Source: Brachyspira catarrhinii (lineage in GTDB: Bacteria; Spirochaetota; Brachyspiria; Brachyspirales; Brachyspiraceae). From it: DNA of 5,651 nt. The DNA is taken from assembly GCF_005518285.1 (NCBI RefSeq), contig NZ_SJDU01000142.1, forward strand, positions 1 to 5,651. The letters are read 5' to 3'. The position numbers and the translations under genes are program-made. Under the pieces are notes generated by a model. That model saw only the letters and a program-made list of their open reading frames with translations, ran no database searches and had not been told where the DNA came from. Shown piece by piece: positions 1 through 5,651 of this stretch; the stretch's first letter is position 1, and every line of letters begins with the position of its first letter.

Positions 1-269
1 ATGATTCAACGGGAATACGACCCCGCGACATTCAACGGGAATACGACCCCGCGACCGTATATACTTTGCTTGATTATAGAATAGATAAAATTACGATAAC
101 GGAAGAATACGGTTTGCCGAGAGCGGAAGTCGAAACGAGATTATTTCATAGATTCTTTAATATGAATAACGGCAATATATACGACCCAGTTATAAAAAGA
201 GTGTTTATTTTAAGACAAATGGGACAATATTGGTATATCGTAAATTATTTTGATAGTATAGTTAATTAA
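1..269 (+). pseudogene. 3' part of an unrecognised gene, frame broken by a 26-bp tandem duplication
   Basis: The product is not recognised. The downstream part is open to the TAA at 267-269 and ends with aromatic, strand-like residues (QYWYIVNYFDSIVN). The only local start codon there is a TTG at 66 with no ribosome binding site, so it is probably not a true start. The ATG at 1 opens MIQREYDPAT in frame 1, which then runs into TAG at 82-84. The second copy of the 26-bp repeat encodes the same IQREYDPAT in frame 3, leading straight into VYTLLDYRID and the rest. Removing one copy restores a continuous frame of 80 residues from position 1 to 269. The gene is therefore frameshifted by the duplication, or the duplication is a sequencing or assembly error. 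Whether ATG 1 is the true start or the gene extends upstream of the window cannot be seen. The ending loosely resembles the last strands of small NTF2-like or lipoprotein domains, but that is a guess. Confidence 0.6.
4..55 (+). repeat. Exact tandem direct repeat, 2 x 26 bp
   Basis: Two identical 26-bp units lie head to tail at 4-29 and 30-55. Each begins ATTCAACGGG and ends CCCCGCGAC. The match does not extend past either edge: base 3 (g) differs from base 29 (c), and base 56 (c) differs from base 30 (a). The unit has 15 G/C of 26 (58%), far above the surrounding DNA. Because 26 is not a multiple of three, the second copy shifts the reading frame of the gene it lies in. Confidence 0.97.
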
Positions 270-363
270 ACTTTAATTTTCATTAACTTTTTATAATAGC
301 TATATAGCAAAAACAGCTTTTTAGAAATCTATAGCCTCTATTAAAACTTTTATATAATATCGC

Positions 364-392
364 TTGACAATTTGGAATTATTGCATTATATT
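364..392 (+). promoter_or_regulatory. Predicted sigma70-type promoter for the TPR gene pair
   Basis: A perfect -35 box TTGACA (364-369) is followed by a 17-bp spacer and a -10 box TATATT (387-392, 5 of 6 consensus bases). Transcription would start around 399-400, giving a leader of about 50 nt before the ATG at 451. The rest of the 270-450 spacer is A/T-rich, with only short palindromes (such as GCTATATAGC at 299-308) and no clear strong terminator for the upstream gene. Confidence 0.6.
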
Positions 393-450
393 ATAAGAGT
401 TATCCGTTTATCTTTGGACGATTTTTGTTTTTGGGAGTAGTTTAAATAGT

Positions 451-1422
451 ATGAATGAAGAATTATTTTCAAGAAAAGAAACCGTTAAAGATATTTTCTT
501 CATTATAGAAGATAAATTAAAAAAAGGCTTATTCAAAGAGTCGCTGGAAGACTTTGACAGAATAATGGCTATGGACTTTGAAAACGCCGATTTATACGAT
601 AATTTATCATGCGTGAAATTTTGGATAAACAGGCTTGATAATTTAGAAAAACTTAAAGAGGATTATTTAGAATATTGTAAATTTTTGGATTCTTCTTATA
701 AAAAATTTTGTAGATTTATAAGAGATAAAAATTATAAGATTGATTTAATATCTATAAACGCTATTCATTATTTTGTGTATAACGGAATAATCGAATTATT
801 AATGTCGGAAGATATTAACGGAAAGGAAGAATTGCATTTGCTTTCTAACGCGTTTATAGAATTGGAGGATTATTCCAGAGGCTTAAAGGCTTACGAATAT
901 TTGAATACTATAGAGCCTTATAATTCAAATACTTTGGGTTTTATTGCGGAAATTAATCATAAATTGGGAGACGAAAAAAAGGCAAAAATGTATATTAGAG
1001 AGGCTTTGTTTTACGAACCTCTTGATATTGAATTTGAAAGAATTACGATTGACGCCGTTAGGGAAATTAGAGATATAATAATAAAAAGAGGAGTTCATAA
1101 TAATAGCAGAGAAGAAATTATAAGTTGGATGAGCGCTTACGGAGAACTTATGAATATTCTCGATATAAAAAAAGAATTAAGCAAAGAAGAGGAAATAGAA
1201 TTAAGAAAAAATATTTCGAGACTCGAAGCGGATTATAGAAAATTTAAATTAAGAGAAAAAGTCGCTCCGAAACTTTTATCTTCTTACGCTTTTCTTACGA
1301 CTTGCCTTATAATGAGGCATAACGGTTCGGATATGAAAGAGATAGAAATATGGGGAAGAAAAATGGCGACTATAGATAAAGATTTATTGCAATATTATAT
1401 AAAAATATTAAATAAGAGGTGA
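451..1422 (+). CDS. TPR-type helical repeat protein, function unknown
   Basis: The 323-aa protein has no signal peptide or membrane segment, so it is probably cytoplasmic. The clearest tetratricopeptide-type unit is residues 159-191, where LG, LGD, A178, Y181, AL (185-186) and P190 fall at TPR consensus spacing. A related unit precedes it (about 125-157, with LLSNAFIELEDYSRGLKAYEYL) and another lies near the N-terminus (about 12-45). Residues 240-270 are highly charged and predicted helical, possibly a coiled coil. Such repeats usually bind other proteins, and no catalytic motif is visible. The start ATG is preceded by GGGAG (433-437), but the spacing of 13 nt is longer than ideal; no better in-frame start is present nearby. 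The gene ends in TGA only 3 bp before the next gene, so the two are almost certainly one operon. The partner is a GreA-associated type of protein, so a role near transcription is possible but is inference only. Confidence 0.85.
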   Translation: MNEELFSRKETVKDIFFIIEDKLKKGLFKESLEDFDRIMAMDFENADLYDNLSCVKFWINRLDNLEKLKEDYLEYCKFLDSSYKKFCRFIRDKNYKIDLISINAIHYFVYNGIIELLMSEDINGKEELHLLSNAFIELEDYSRGLKAYEYLNTIEPYNSNTLGFIAEINHKLGDEKKAKMYIREALFYEPLDIEFERITIDAVREIRDIIIKRGVHNNSREEIISWMSAYGELMNILDIKKELSKEEEIELRKNISRLEADYRKFKLREKVAPKLLSSYAFLTTCLIMRHNGSDMKEIEIWGRKMATIDKDLLQYYIKILNKR

Positions 1423-1425
1423 ACT

Positions 1426-3633
1426 ATGTCGGAAGCTTTAGAAAAATTGGAAAACGTTTTTACGGAAGAAACTTTTACAAGAAAACCTTTATTAAATTAT
1501 ACTATTAAATACTTTACGGATTTAAGCGGAATAATAAACGATATTAACGATAAAAAAGAAATAGAATCGGCTATAGAAACCGCGAAAGCTCAATTGGAAA
1601 AAAATCAACAGCATATATCCGCGTTATATTCGATTGGATTTTTAAATTTGAAAATGGAAAATTATTCGGATATGAATTTGGATAAACTTTTGGGAATTTT
1701 CAAAAACGCTAAAAAATGGAATATAGTGGAATATATCGCTCAAAAAATTTTGGACGAATATTACGAAAGCGATTACGCTTTAAGATATTTGGCGAATTAT
1801 TATCAAATTTCAAATAGAGAGTCGGAAGCGGTTGAAATTTGGGAAAGATTGATTAAATTCGACACTTCAAATCCCGAGTTGCCCGAAAAAATAGCTCATA
1901 TTAAAGAAACCGCGGGAGACACGGTAAGCGCCGTTCATTATTATAAAATAGCTTTTGAAAGAAATCTTATAAGAAAGAGAAATAACGCCGAAAGCAATAT
2001 CAAAAAAGTTTTGGAATACGAGCCAGACAATTATAATTATTTGTTAAAATACGAATCGGCTTTATACGAACTCGTTGACGCGAATATTATGATTGATGTT
2101 TGGAAAATAATTTTCTTTTATTATTTTGAAAACGCAAAATATAACGAAGCTTTGAAAACTATTAAGAATTTGCTTAATTACGAGCAGTCGATAGTCGCTC
2201 AAAACAATAAGAAGGCAAAATTTTTCAGACATAGATTAGTCGATGTTTATAAGGCTTTGTATCCGAATCATACTCTTTTTGAAAATATAGAAGAAATTTC
2301 CGCCATAACTAATGTAAATAAAAAACCGAAAGAGTGTATTGAAATTTTTGAAAAATATATTCAATACGATGTAAATAAATTTGTCATTCATAGAAATTTC
2401 GGAGTCGGAAAAATTAAATCTTTGACGATAAACGAACTTAAAATAAAATTTGTTTCGCAAGAAGAAGAAAGAAAAATGACTTTCGATATGGCTATTCAAT
2501 CTTTAACGACTTTGCCAGAAGACGATATAAATGTGTATAAAGCGTATAAACTTAAAGAATTGAAAAAAATAGCCGAAGAAAATCCTACCGAACTTTTGAC
2601 TATAATATTAAAATATAGAAAAACTATAACGGCAAAAGATTTGAAACAGGAATTAACTGCAAGCCCAAATGTAGTCGTTTCGGAATCTTCTTATCCAAAA
2701 TGGCTCGAGTCCGCTAAAAAATCCGTGCGAGCTTCCACAACGGTTAAATTCGATAAAAATACTTTCCTTTATAACGAAGGAGCGGAAACTTACGATGCGG
2801 AAAGTTTGGCTAAATTTAATAAGACGGAAAACTTCTTTGAAAGATACAAAATATATATGGAATATTTGAATTATACTCCAAATTTGAACTCTGAAGAAGC
2901 GAAAGAGATGCATGATTATTTTGTCAATATAGCTAAAGATAAAAATTCCGAAAACGATGCGAGAATAGTAAGCGCGATATATTTAAAAATTTCTAACGAC
3001 AATGAAAAAGGAATTCCTTCGCTTTCCGACATGATTAAAAATATTGGCGATTATACTCATATATACGAAATACTTCCTTCTTCGACTTATAGAGATAGAT
3101 TTCTTAAAGCGATTTGGGAAGGAAAAAATGAAGAATATTACGACATTATATTAAAAATATTATATTCTCCGCAAGTAAAAAATCATTATTTAGTCATAAA
3201 CAAATTATTTGCGGACGGAAAAACGGATATTTTATCAAAAACGATAGACGATATATTTTTGCATTACAGAGAATATCCCGAGTCTTTCGTTTATTTCGCT
3301 CAAAAAATTCTTGACGGCGAATATTCGGACGAAATGGAAGGCGGAATTAAAATAAATAAAAATTCTTTAATGATAGGATTATTAAGTATAATATCTTATT
3401 TGTCAAAAATGGTGGACAATAAAGAAACCGCCGTTCAAGGAAGAAAACTTTTGAAAACAGTTTACGAGCTTGTATTCGATAAAAATTATCTTTTGAAATT
3501 TATAGAAACGGAATCGGAAGACGATGTAAAAATTATATTCGGCGAATTCCAAAAACTCGTTAATTTGGAGCAGCATTATAAAACCGATATTATTTCGGCG
3601 GTTATTAAACGATTCCCTAATTGGAAGATATAA
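1426..3633 (+). CDS. Large helical-repeat protein resembling the N-terminal region of spirochaetal GreA-type proteins, without a GreA domain
   Basis: This 735-aa soluble protein starts at an ATG preceded by GAGG (1416-1419, inside the end of the previous gene) at good spacing. Residues about 1-310 are TPR/HAT-like helical repeats (for example YALRYLANYYQISNRESEAV at 117-136 and the unit around 233-252). Residues 310-370 form a small basic/beta module: EKYIQYDVNKFVIHRNFGVGKI, then KMTFDMAIQSLTTLPEDDI. Residues 423-442 carry a W-x-x-x-A-K-K segment (YPKWLESAKKSVR). The rest, to 735, is mostly helical. From memory, this order matches the long N-terminal part of the roughly 900-residue GreA proteins annotated in Borrelia and Treponema, where a transcript-cleavage GreA domain follows. 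Here the protein stops at ISAVIKRFPNWKI, about where that domain would begin, and no GreA coding sequence follows in any frame of the 83-bp gap. It may bind RNA polymerase or other partners without cleavage activity. The family assignment is by recognition and not verified. Confidence 0.8.
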   Translation: MSEALEKLENVFTEETFTRKPLLNYTIKYFTDLSGIINDINDKKEIESAIETAKAQLEKNQQHISALYSIGFLNLKMENYSDMNLDKLLGIFKNAKKWNIVEYIAQKILDEYYESDYALRYLANYYQISNRESEAVEIWERLIKFDTSNPELPEKIAHIKETAGDTVSAVHYYKIAFERNLIRKRNNAESNIKKVLEYEPDNYNYLLKYESALYELVDANIMIDVWKIIFFYYFENAKYNEALKTIKNLLNYEQSIVAQNNKKAKFFRHRLVDVYKALYPNHTLFENIEEISAITNVNKKPKECIEIFEKYIQYDVNKFVIHRNFGVGKIKSLTINELKIKFVSQEEERKMTFDMAIQSLTTLPEDDINVYKAYKLKELKKIAEENPTELLTIILKYRKTITAKDLKQELTASPNVVVSESSYPKWLESAKKSVRASTTVKFDKNTFLYNEGAETYDAESLAKFNKTENFFERYKIYMEYLNYTPNLNSEEAKEMHDYFVNIAKDKNSENDARIVSAIYLKISNDNEKGIPSLSDMIKNIGDYTHIYEILPSSTYRDRFLKAIWEGKNEEYYDIILKILYSPQVKNHYLVINKLFADGKTDILSKTIDDIFLHYREYPESFVYFAQKILDGEYSDEMEGGIKINKNSLMIGLLSIISYLSKMVDNKETAVQGRKLLKTVYELVFDKNYLLKFIETESEDDVKIIFGEFQKLVNLEQHYKTDIISAVIKRFPNWKI

Positions 3634-3641
3634 TTATTAAT

Positions 3642-3661
3642 ATTGACTATAATCAATTTTT
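3642..3661 (+). terminator. Weak hairpin plus T-run after the TPR operon
   Basis: ATTGA (3642-3646) can pair with TCAAT (3653-3657) around a 6-nt loop, and five T residues run through 3657-3661. The stem has only one G-C pair, so it would be unstable. It also overlaps the -35 box of the next promoter candidate. It is listed because it is the only terminator-like structure between the two operons. Confidence 0.2.
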
Positions 3662-3669
3662 AATATAAT
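3643..3669 (+). promoter_or_regulatory. Candidate promoter for rpmB-ispH
   Basis: TTGACT (3643-3648, 5 of 6 consensus bases for -35) precedes a perfect TATAAT (3664-3669). The spacer is 15 bp, shorter than the usual 17, so the promoter would be sub-optimal, or the -10 box alone matters. In such A/T-rich DNA, TATAAT can arise by chance. Its position just upstream of the ribosomal protein gene supports it. Read-through from the TPR operon is also possible because no strong terminator intervenes. Confidence 0.4.
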
Positions 3670-3706
3670 ATTTAACGAAAATTAATAAAATTATTTTATA
3701 AAAAAC

Positions 3707-3711
3707 GGAGG
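3707..3711 (+). promoter_or_regulatory. Strong ribosome binding site of rpmB
   Basis: GGAGG lies 5 nt before the ATG at 3717. It is the best Shine-Dalgarno sequence in the window, fitting a highly translated ribosomal protein, and it fixes the start of that gene. Confidence 0.85.
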
Positions 3712-3716
3712 ATATT

Positions 3717-3908
3717 ATGGCAAGGGTATGCGAAATATGCGGAAAAGGAAAACAAAACGGACATAATGTAAGCCATTCTAATATAAAAACCAAACGTTCT
3801 TTTAACGCTAATTTACAAAGCATAAGAATAGAAGTTAACGGAACGGTAAAAAAAGCTTTGGTATGCGCAAAATGTATAAAAGGCAATAAAGTAGTAAAAG
3901 CCAAATAA
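3717..3908 (+). CDS. rpmB: 50S ribosomal protein L28
   Basis: The 63-aa protein is a basic, full-length bacterial L28, a structural component of the large ribosomal subunit that binds 23S rRNA. It starts [20 protein letters not shown] and has the family's characteristic N-terminal CEICGK with the G-x-x-VSHS region, followed by [16 protein letters not shown]. It is the zinc-ribbon (C+) form: C5-x2-C8 and C50-x2-C53 would hold one zinc ion. The strong GGAGG site 5 nt upstream supports the start. Its TAA stop shares its last A with the ATG of the ispH fusion gene, so the two are co-transcribed and probably translationally coupled. The frequent L28 partner rpmG (L33) is not in this window. Recognition is firm. 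Confidence 0.97.
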   Translation: MARVCEICGKGKQNGHNVSHSNIKTKRSFNANLQSIRIEVNGTVKKALVCAKCIKGNKVVKAK

Positions 3909-3910
3909 TG
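3906..3910 (+). other. Stop-start overlap TAATG between rpmB and the ispH fusion gene
   Basis: The TAA of rpmB (3906-3908) and the ATG of the next gene (3908-3910) share one base. No purine-rich Shine-Dalgarno sequence lies at normal distance before this ATG; the nearest AAAAGG-like stretch is more than 20 nt upstream. Ribosomes finishing rpmB could restart here, which would tie IspH output to L28 translation. The overlap is directly visible; the coupling is inference. Confidence 0.75.
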
Positions 3911-5650
3911 AATATCGATATAGGCAAATTTGCTGGTTTTTGCGATGGCGTGAAATATGCCGTTGAAAACACTTTTTCTCAAGCGGCTAAAAGCGAAAAC
4001 GAAATATATGTTGACGGACATTTGATACATAATCCGCAAACTTTGGATATGCTACAAAATAGCGGAGTTAAAACTTACGAAGATAAAGAAGACATATCGG
4101 TATTGGACGGCAAAACCGTTATAATAAGAGCGCATGGGGTATCTCCAAAAAGAAGAGAGATTCTTTCAAAACATGCAAAAAAATTGGTTAATCTCACTTG
4201 CAAATATGTGGCTAAAACTCAAGGCTTGGTAAAAAAATATAGTTTATCGGGTTATAGAATAATCGTTATTGGAAATCCTACCCATCCAGAAATTATTGGA
4301 GTATGCGGATTTGCGGGCGATGTTTTTGTAGTTTATAAAGACGAAGATTTAGACAATCTCCCAAACGATGAAAAAAAAACTTTAATTGTGGCTCAAACAA
4401 CTTTACAGAAAGATATTTTTTATAAATTCGTTTCTAAAATAAAAAACAAATATAAAAACTCCGAAATAATAATTAAAGACACTATTTGCGAAGCTACAGA
4501 ACAGAGGCAAAACGAAATATTGGATATAGCTAAAAGAAACGATGTAGTTTTGGTTATAGGCGGTTCGGAAAGCAGCAATACAAAAAATTTATATAAAATC
4601 GCTTCGGCAATAAAACCTTCATTTTATGTGGAATATAAAGAAGATTTAAATAATTTGGATTTATCGAGCTATAAGAATATAGGAATAATGGCGGGCGCTT
4701 CCACTCCCGATTGGCTTATAGAAGAAGTGGCACAAACGATTAAAGATAAATACGCAAGTTCTTTATCAAAATTCTTTTCAAATATATTCGATTTTCTAAA
4801 TTACGGATATATATTTTTTTCTCTTGGCGCGTTTTTAATGTCCTATGCGATTTACGATATTTTATCTCAAGCTTTTCAATATCAAATAGGAATCATAACC
4901 GCTTCTTATTATTTATACACAAGTTTAAGCAACGGCTACAGCAATTATGCGATTAGGATAAGCGATAAAAAAAGATTCGCTTTTTATAATAAATATAGAT
5001 TATTTTTTATGTCGATTATTTTTATAAGTTGCGTAAGTATGTTTTATTTTTCTTATAAAATGAGCGTTGGAATATTGATGCTAACCGTATTGTCGAGTCT
5101 GCTTGGAATGGGATATAATATGAGTTTCAAAAAGCGGTCAAAATTCGATAATTCTTTATTCTTCAAATTGTTTAAAAAACTTATTCCATTTAAAGCGATT
5201 GTAATATCGGTTGCCGTTACGATACTTTTAAACGGTTCGATATTTATTCTTCATAGAAATATTATCAAAGAAAAATTTTTTGCCTATTTATTTTCCGCAA
5301 GCATAGTTTTCACTTTTATGTTTATAAGGCAGGCTTTAATGGAAATAAAATTCTCTCAAAGCGACAAAATAGCGGGAGCGATAACTTTAACCGCGTATAT
5401 AGAACCGAAAAAATTAGCGATTATAACCGAATTAGTTCCGATTATTCCAATATCTTTTATGTTTATAGGAATCATGACGGGCAATATTTCGCTTTCAAAT
5501 AATATAAAATATCTTATCCCGATAGCTTATTCAAGCATAGTTTCGTTTATAGCAATGCGAAGAAACGCGATAACGATAAGCAGACATTTATTTTCTTTTT
5601 TAATCGATTCGCCTTTATACATATTATTTTTAGCGGCATTAATAAAATAA
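3908..5650 (+). CDS. ispH: 4-hydroxy-3-methylbut-2-enyl diphosphate reductase (IspH) fused to a UbiA-like membrane domain
   Basis: Residues 1-281 form a complete IspH, which reduces HMBPP to IPP and DMAPP in the last step of the MEP pathway using a [4Fe-4S] cluster. The three cluster cysteines are C12 (GFCDGV), C98 (LTCKY) and C194 (DTICEAT). The substrate-site residues are also present: H41, H76 (RAHG), H126 and E128 (PTHPEI), a Thr in AQTT (164/165), S222-S223-N224 (GGSESSNT) and S265 (AGASTPDW). The enzyme should therefore be active. Usual IspH proteins are about 280-320 residues, but this one continues to 580. Residues 298-578 hold about nine hydrophobic segments (near 298-320, 323-343, 365-385, 386-404, 428-449, 457-474, 502-525, 533-550 and 561-578). 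SNGYSNYAIRISDKKRFAFY (341-360) and FIRQALMEIKFSQSDKIAGA (472-491) align by eye with the two Asp motifs of UbiA prenyltransferases, but most of the Asp residues are replaced. The IspH part is firm. The UbiA-like relation is a moderate inference, and catalysis by that half is doubtful. The reading frame is uninterrupted, so the fusion is not a frameshift artefact within this sequence. The start follows from the family N-terminus and overlaps the rpmB stop. Confidence 0.93.
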   Translation: MNIDIGKFAGFCDGVKYAVENTFSQAAKSENEIYVDGHLIHNPQTLDMLQNSGVKTYEDKEDISVLDGKTVIIRAHGVSPKRREILSKHAKKLVNLTCKYVAKTQGLVKKYSLSGYRIIVIGNPTHPEIIGVCGFAGDVFVVYKDEDLDNLPNDEKKTLIVAQTTLQKDIFYKFVSKIKNKYKNSEIIIKDTICEATEQRQNEILDIAKRNDVVLVIGGSESSNTKNLYKIASAIKPSFYVEYKEDLNNLDLSSYKNIGIMAGASTPDWLIEEVAQTIKDKYASSLSKFFSNIFDFLNYGYIFFSLGAFLMSYAIYDILSQAFQYQIGIITASYYLYTSLSNGYSNYAIRISDKKRFAFYNKYRLFFMSIIFISCVSMFYFSYKMSVGILMLTVLSSLLGMGYNMSFKKRSKFDNSLFFKLFKKLIPFKAIVISVAVTILLNGSIFILHRNIIKEKFFAYLFSASIVFTFMFIRQALMEIKFSQSDKIAGAITLTAYIEPKKLAIITELVPIIPISFMFIGIMTGNISLSNNIKYLIPIAYSSIVSFIAMRRNAITISRHLFSFLIDSPLYILFLAALIK

Positions 5651-5651
5651 T

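Noticed and set aside
4..55. Direct repeats as a possible CRISPR array
   Set aside because: The two 26-bp units are directly adjacent with no spacer, only two copies exist, and they encode protein in continuity with the downstream frame.
66..269. A complete small gene starting at TTG 66
   Set aside because: No ribosome binding site precedes the TTG, and the same frame is open further upstream, through the repeat to the window edge. The shared IQREYDPAT peptide shows the coding sequence begins earlier.
299..335. Palindrome GCTATATAGC and an AAAAACAGCTTTTT stem as terminator or operator
   Set aside because: The stems are short and almost entirely A/T, which is expected by chance in this intergenic DNA. 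No stable hairpin followed by a T-run could be drawn.
2236..2499. Minus-strand open frame of 87 codons
   Set aside because: It lies entirely within the 735-aa coding sequence, is rich in Phe, Ile and Tyr as expected of the reverse complement of A/T-rich coding DNA, and has no recognisable features.
2653..2913. Minus-strand open frame of 86 codons
   Set aside because: It is an antisense shadow of the 735-aa gene with no ribosome binding site or recognisable domain.
3634..3716. Remnant GreA domain or a regulatory leader before rpmB
   Set aside because: The 83-bp gap has no coding continuation of the GreA family and is too short for a typical ribosomal-protein leader structure. Only the promoter-like boxes, a weak hairpin and the ribosome binding site are supportable.
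3653..4039. Minus-strand open frame of 128 codons
   Set aside because: It lies antisense across rpmB and the start of ispH, both firmly recognised genes. Its apparent hydrophobicity is a by-product of the complement.

Overview
The window is a low-GC stretch (roughly 30% G+C by eye) with all genes on the + strand. It most resembles a spirochaete chromosome, and Brachyspira is my best guess. The main reasons are the strongly A/T-biased codon use and a 735-residue protein that looks like the long N-terminal part of the spirochaetal GreA-type proteins. This assignment rests on recognition, not on a search.

Layout. (1) Positions 1-269 hold the 3' part of an unrecognised gene. It is interrupted near the window start by an exact 26-bp tandem duplication (4-55) that shifts the reading frame. 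(2) Positions 270-450 are A/T-rich intergenic DNA with a good sigma70-type promoter (364-392). (3) Positions 451-3633 hold a two-gene unit 3 bp apart: a 323-aa TPR-type protein and a 735-aa helical-repeat protein. The second protein carries a small HxxFGVGKI module but ends where, in relatives, a GreA domain would start. (4) Positions 3634-3716 are a short spacer with a second promoter candidate. (5) Positions 3717-5650 hold rpmB (zinc-ribbon type ribosomal protein L28). Its stop codon overlaps the start of a 580-aa ispH fusion gene, whose product has a complete IspH domain followed by about 290 residues of membrane protein resembling the UbiA prenyltransferase family.

How the genes work together. 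The two TPR genes are probably co-transcribed and may act together in protein-protein contacts, possibly around transcription. The second unit couples a ribosomal protein to the last step of the MEP isoprenoid pathway (IspH makes IPP and DMAPP). The membrane domain fused to IspH suggests that isoprenoid production is tethered to the membrane or linked to prenyl-chain use. The Asp-rich motifs expected of an active UbiA enzyme look degenerate, so the membrane half may be non-catalytic or have changed function.

The most notable points are the IspH-membrane fusion, the GreA-type protein without its GreA domain, and the frame-breaking 26-bp duplication. No tRNA, rRNA, CRISPR array, insertion sequence or phage gene was seen.
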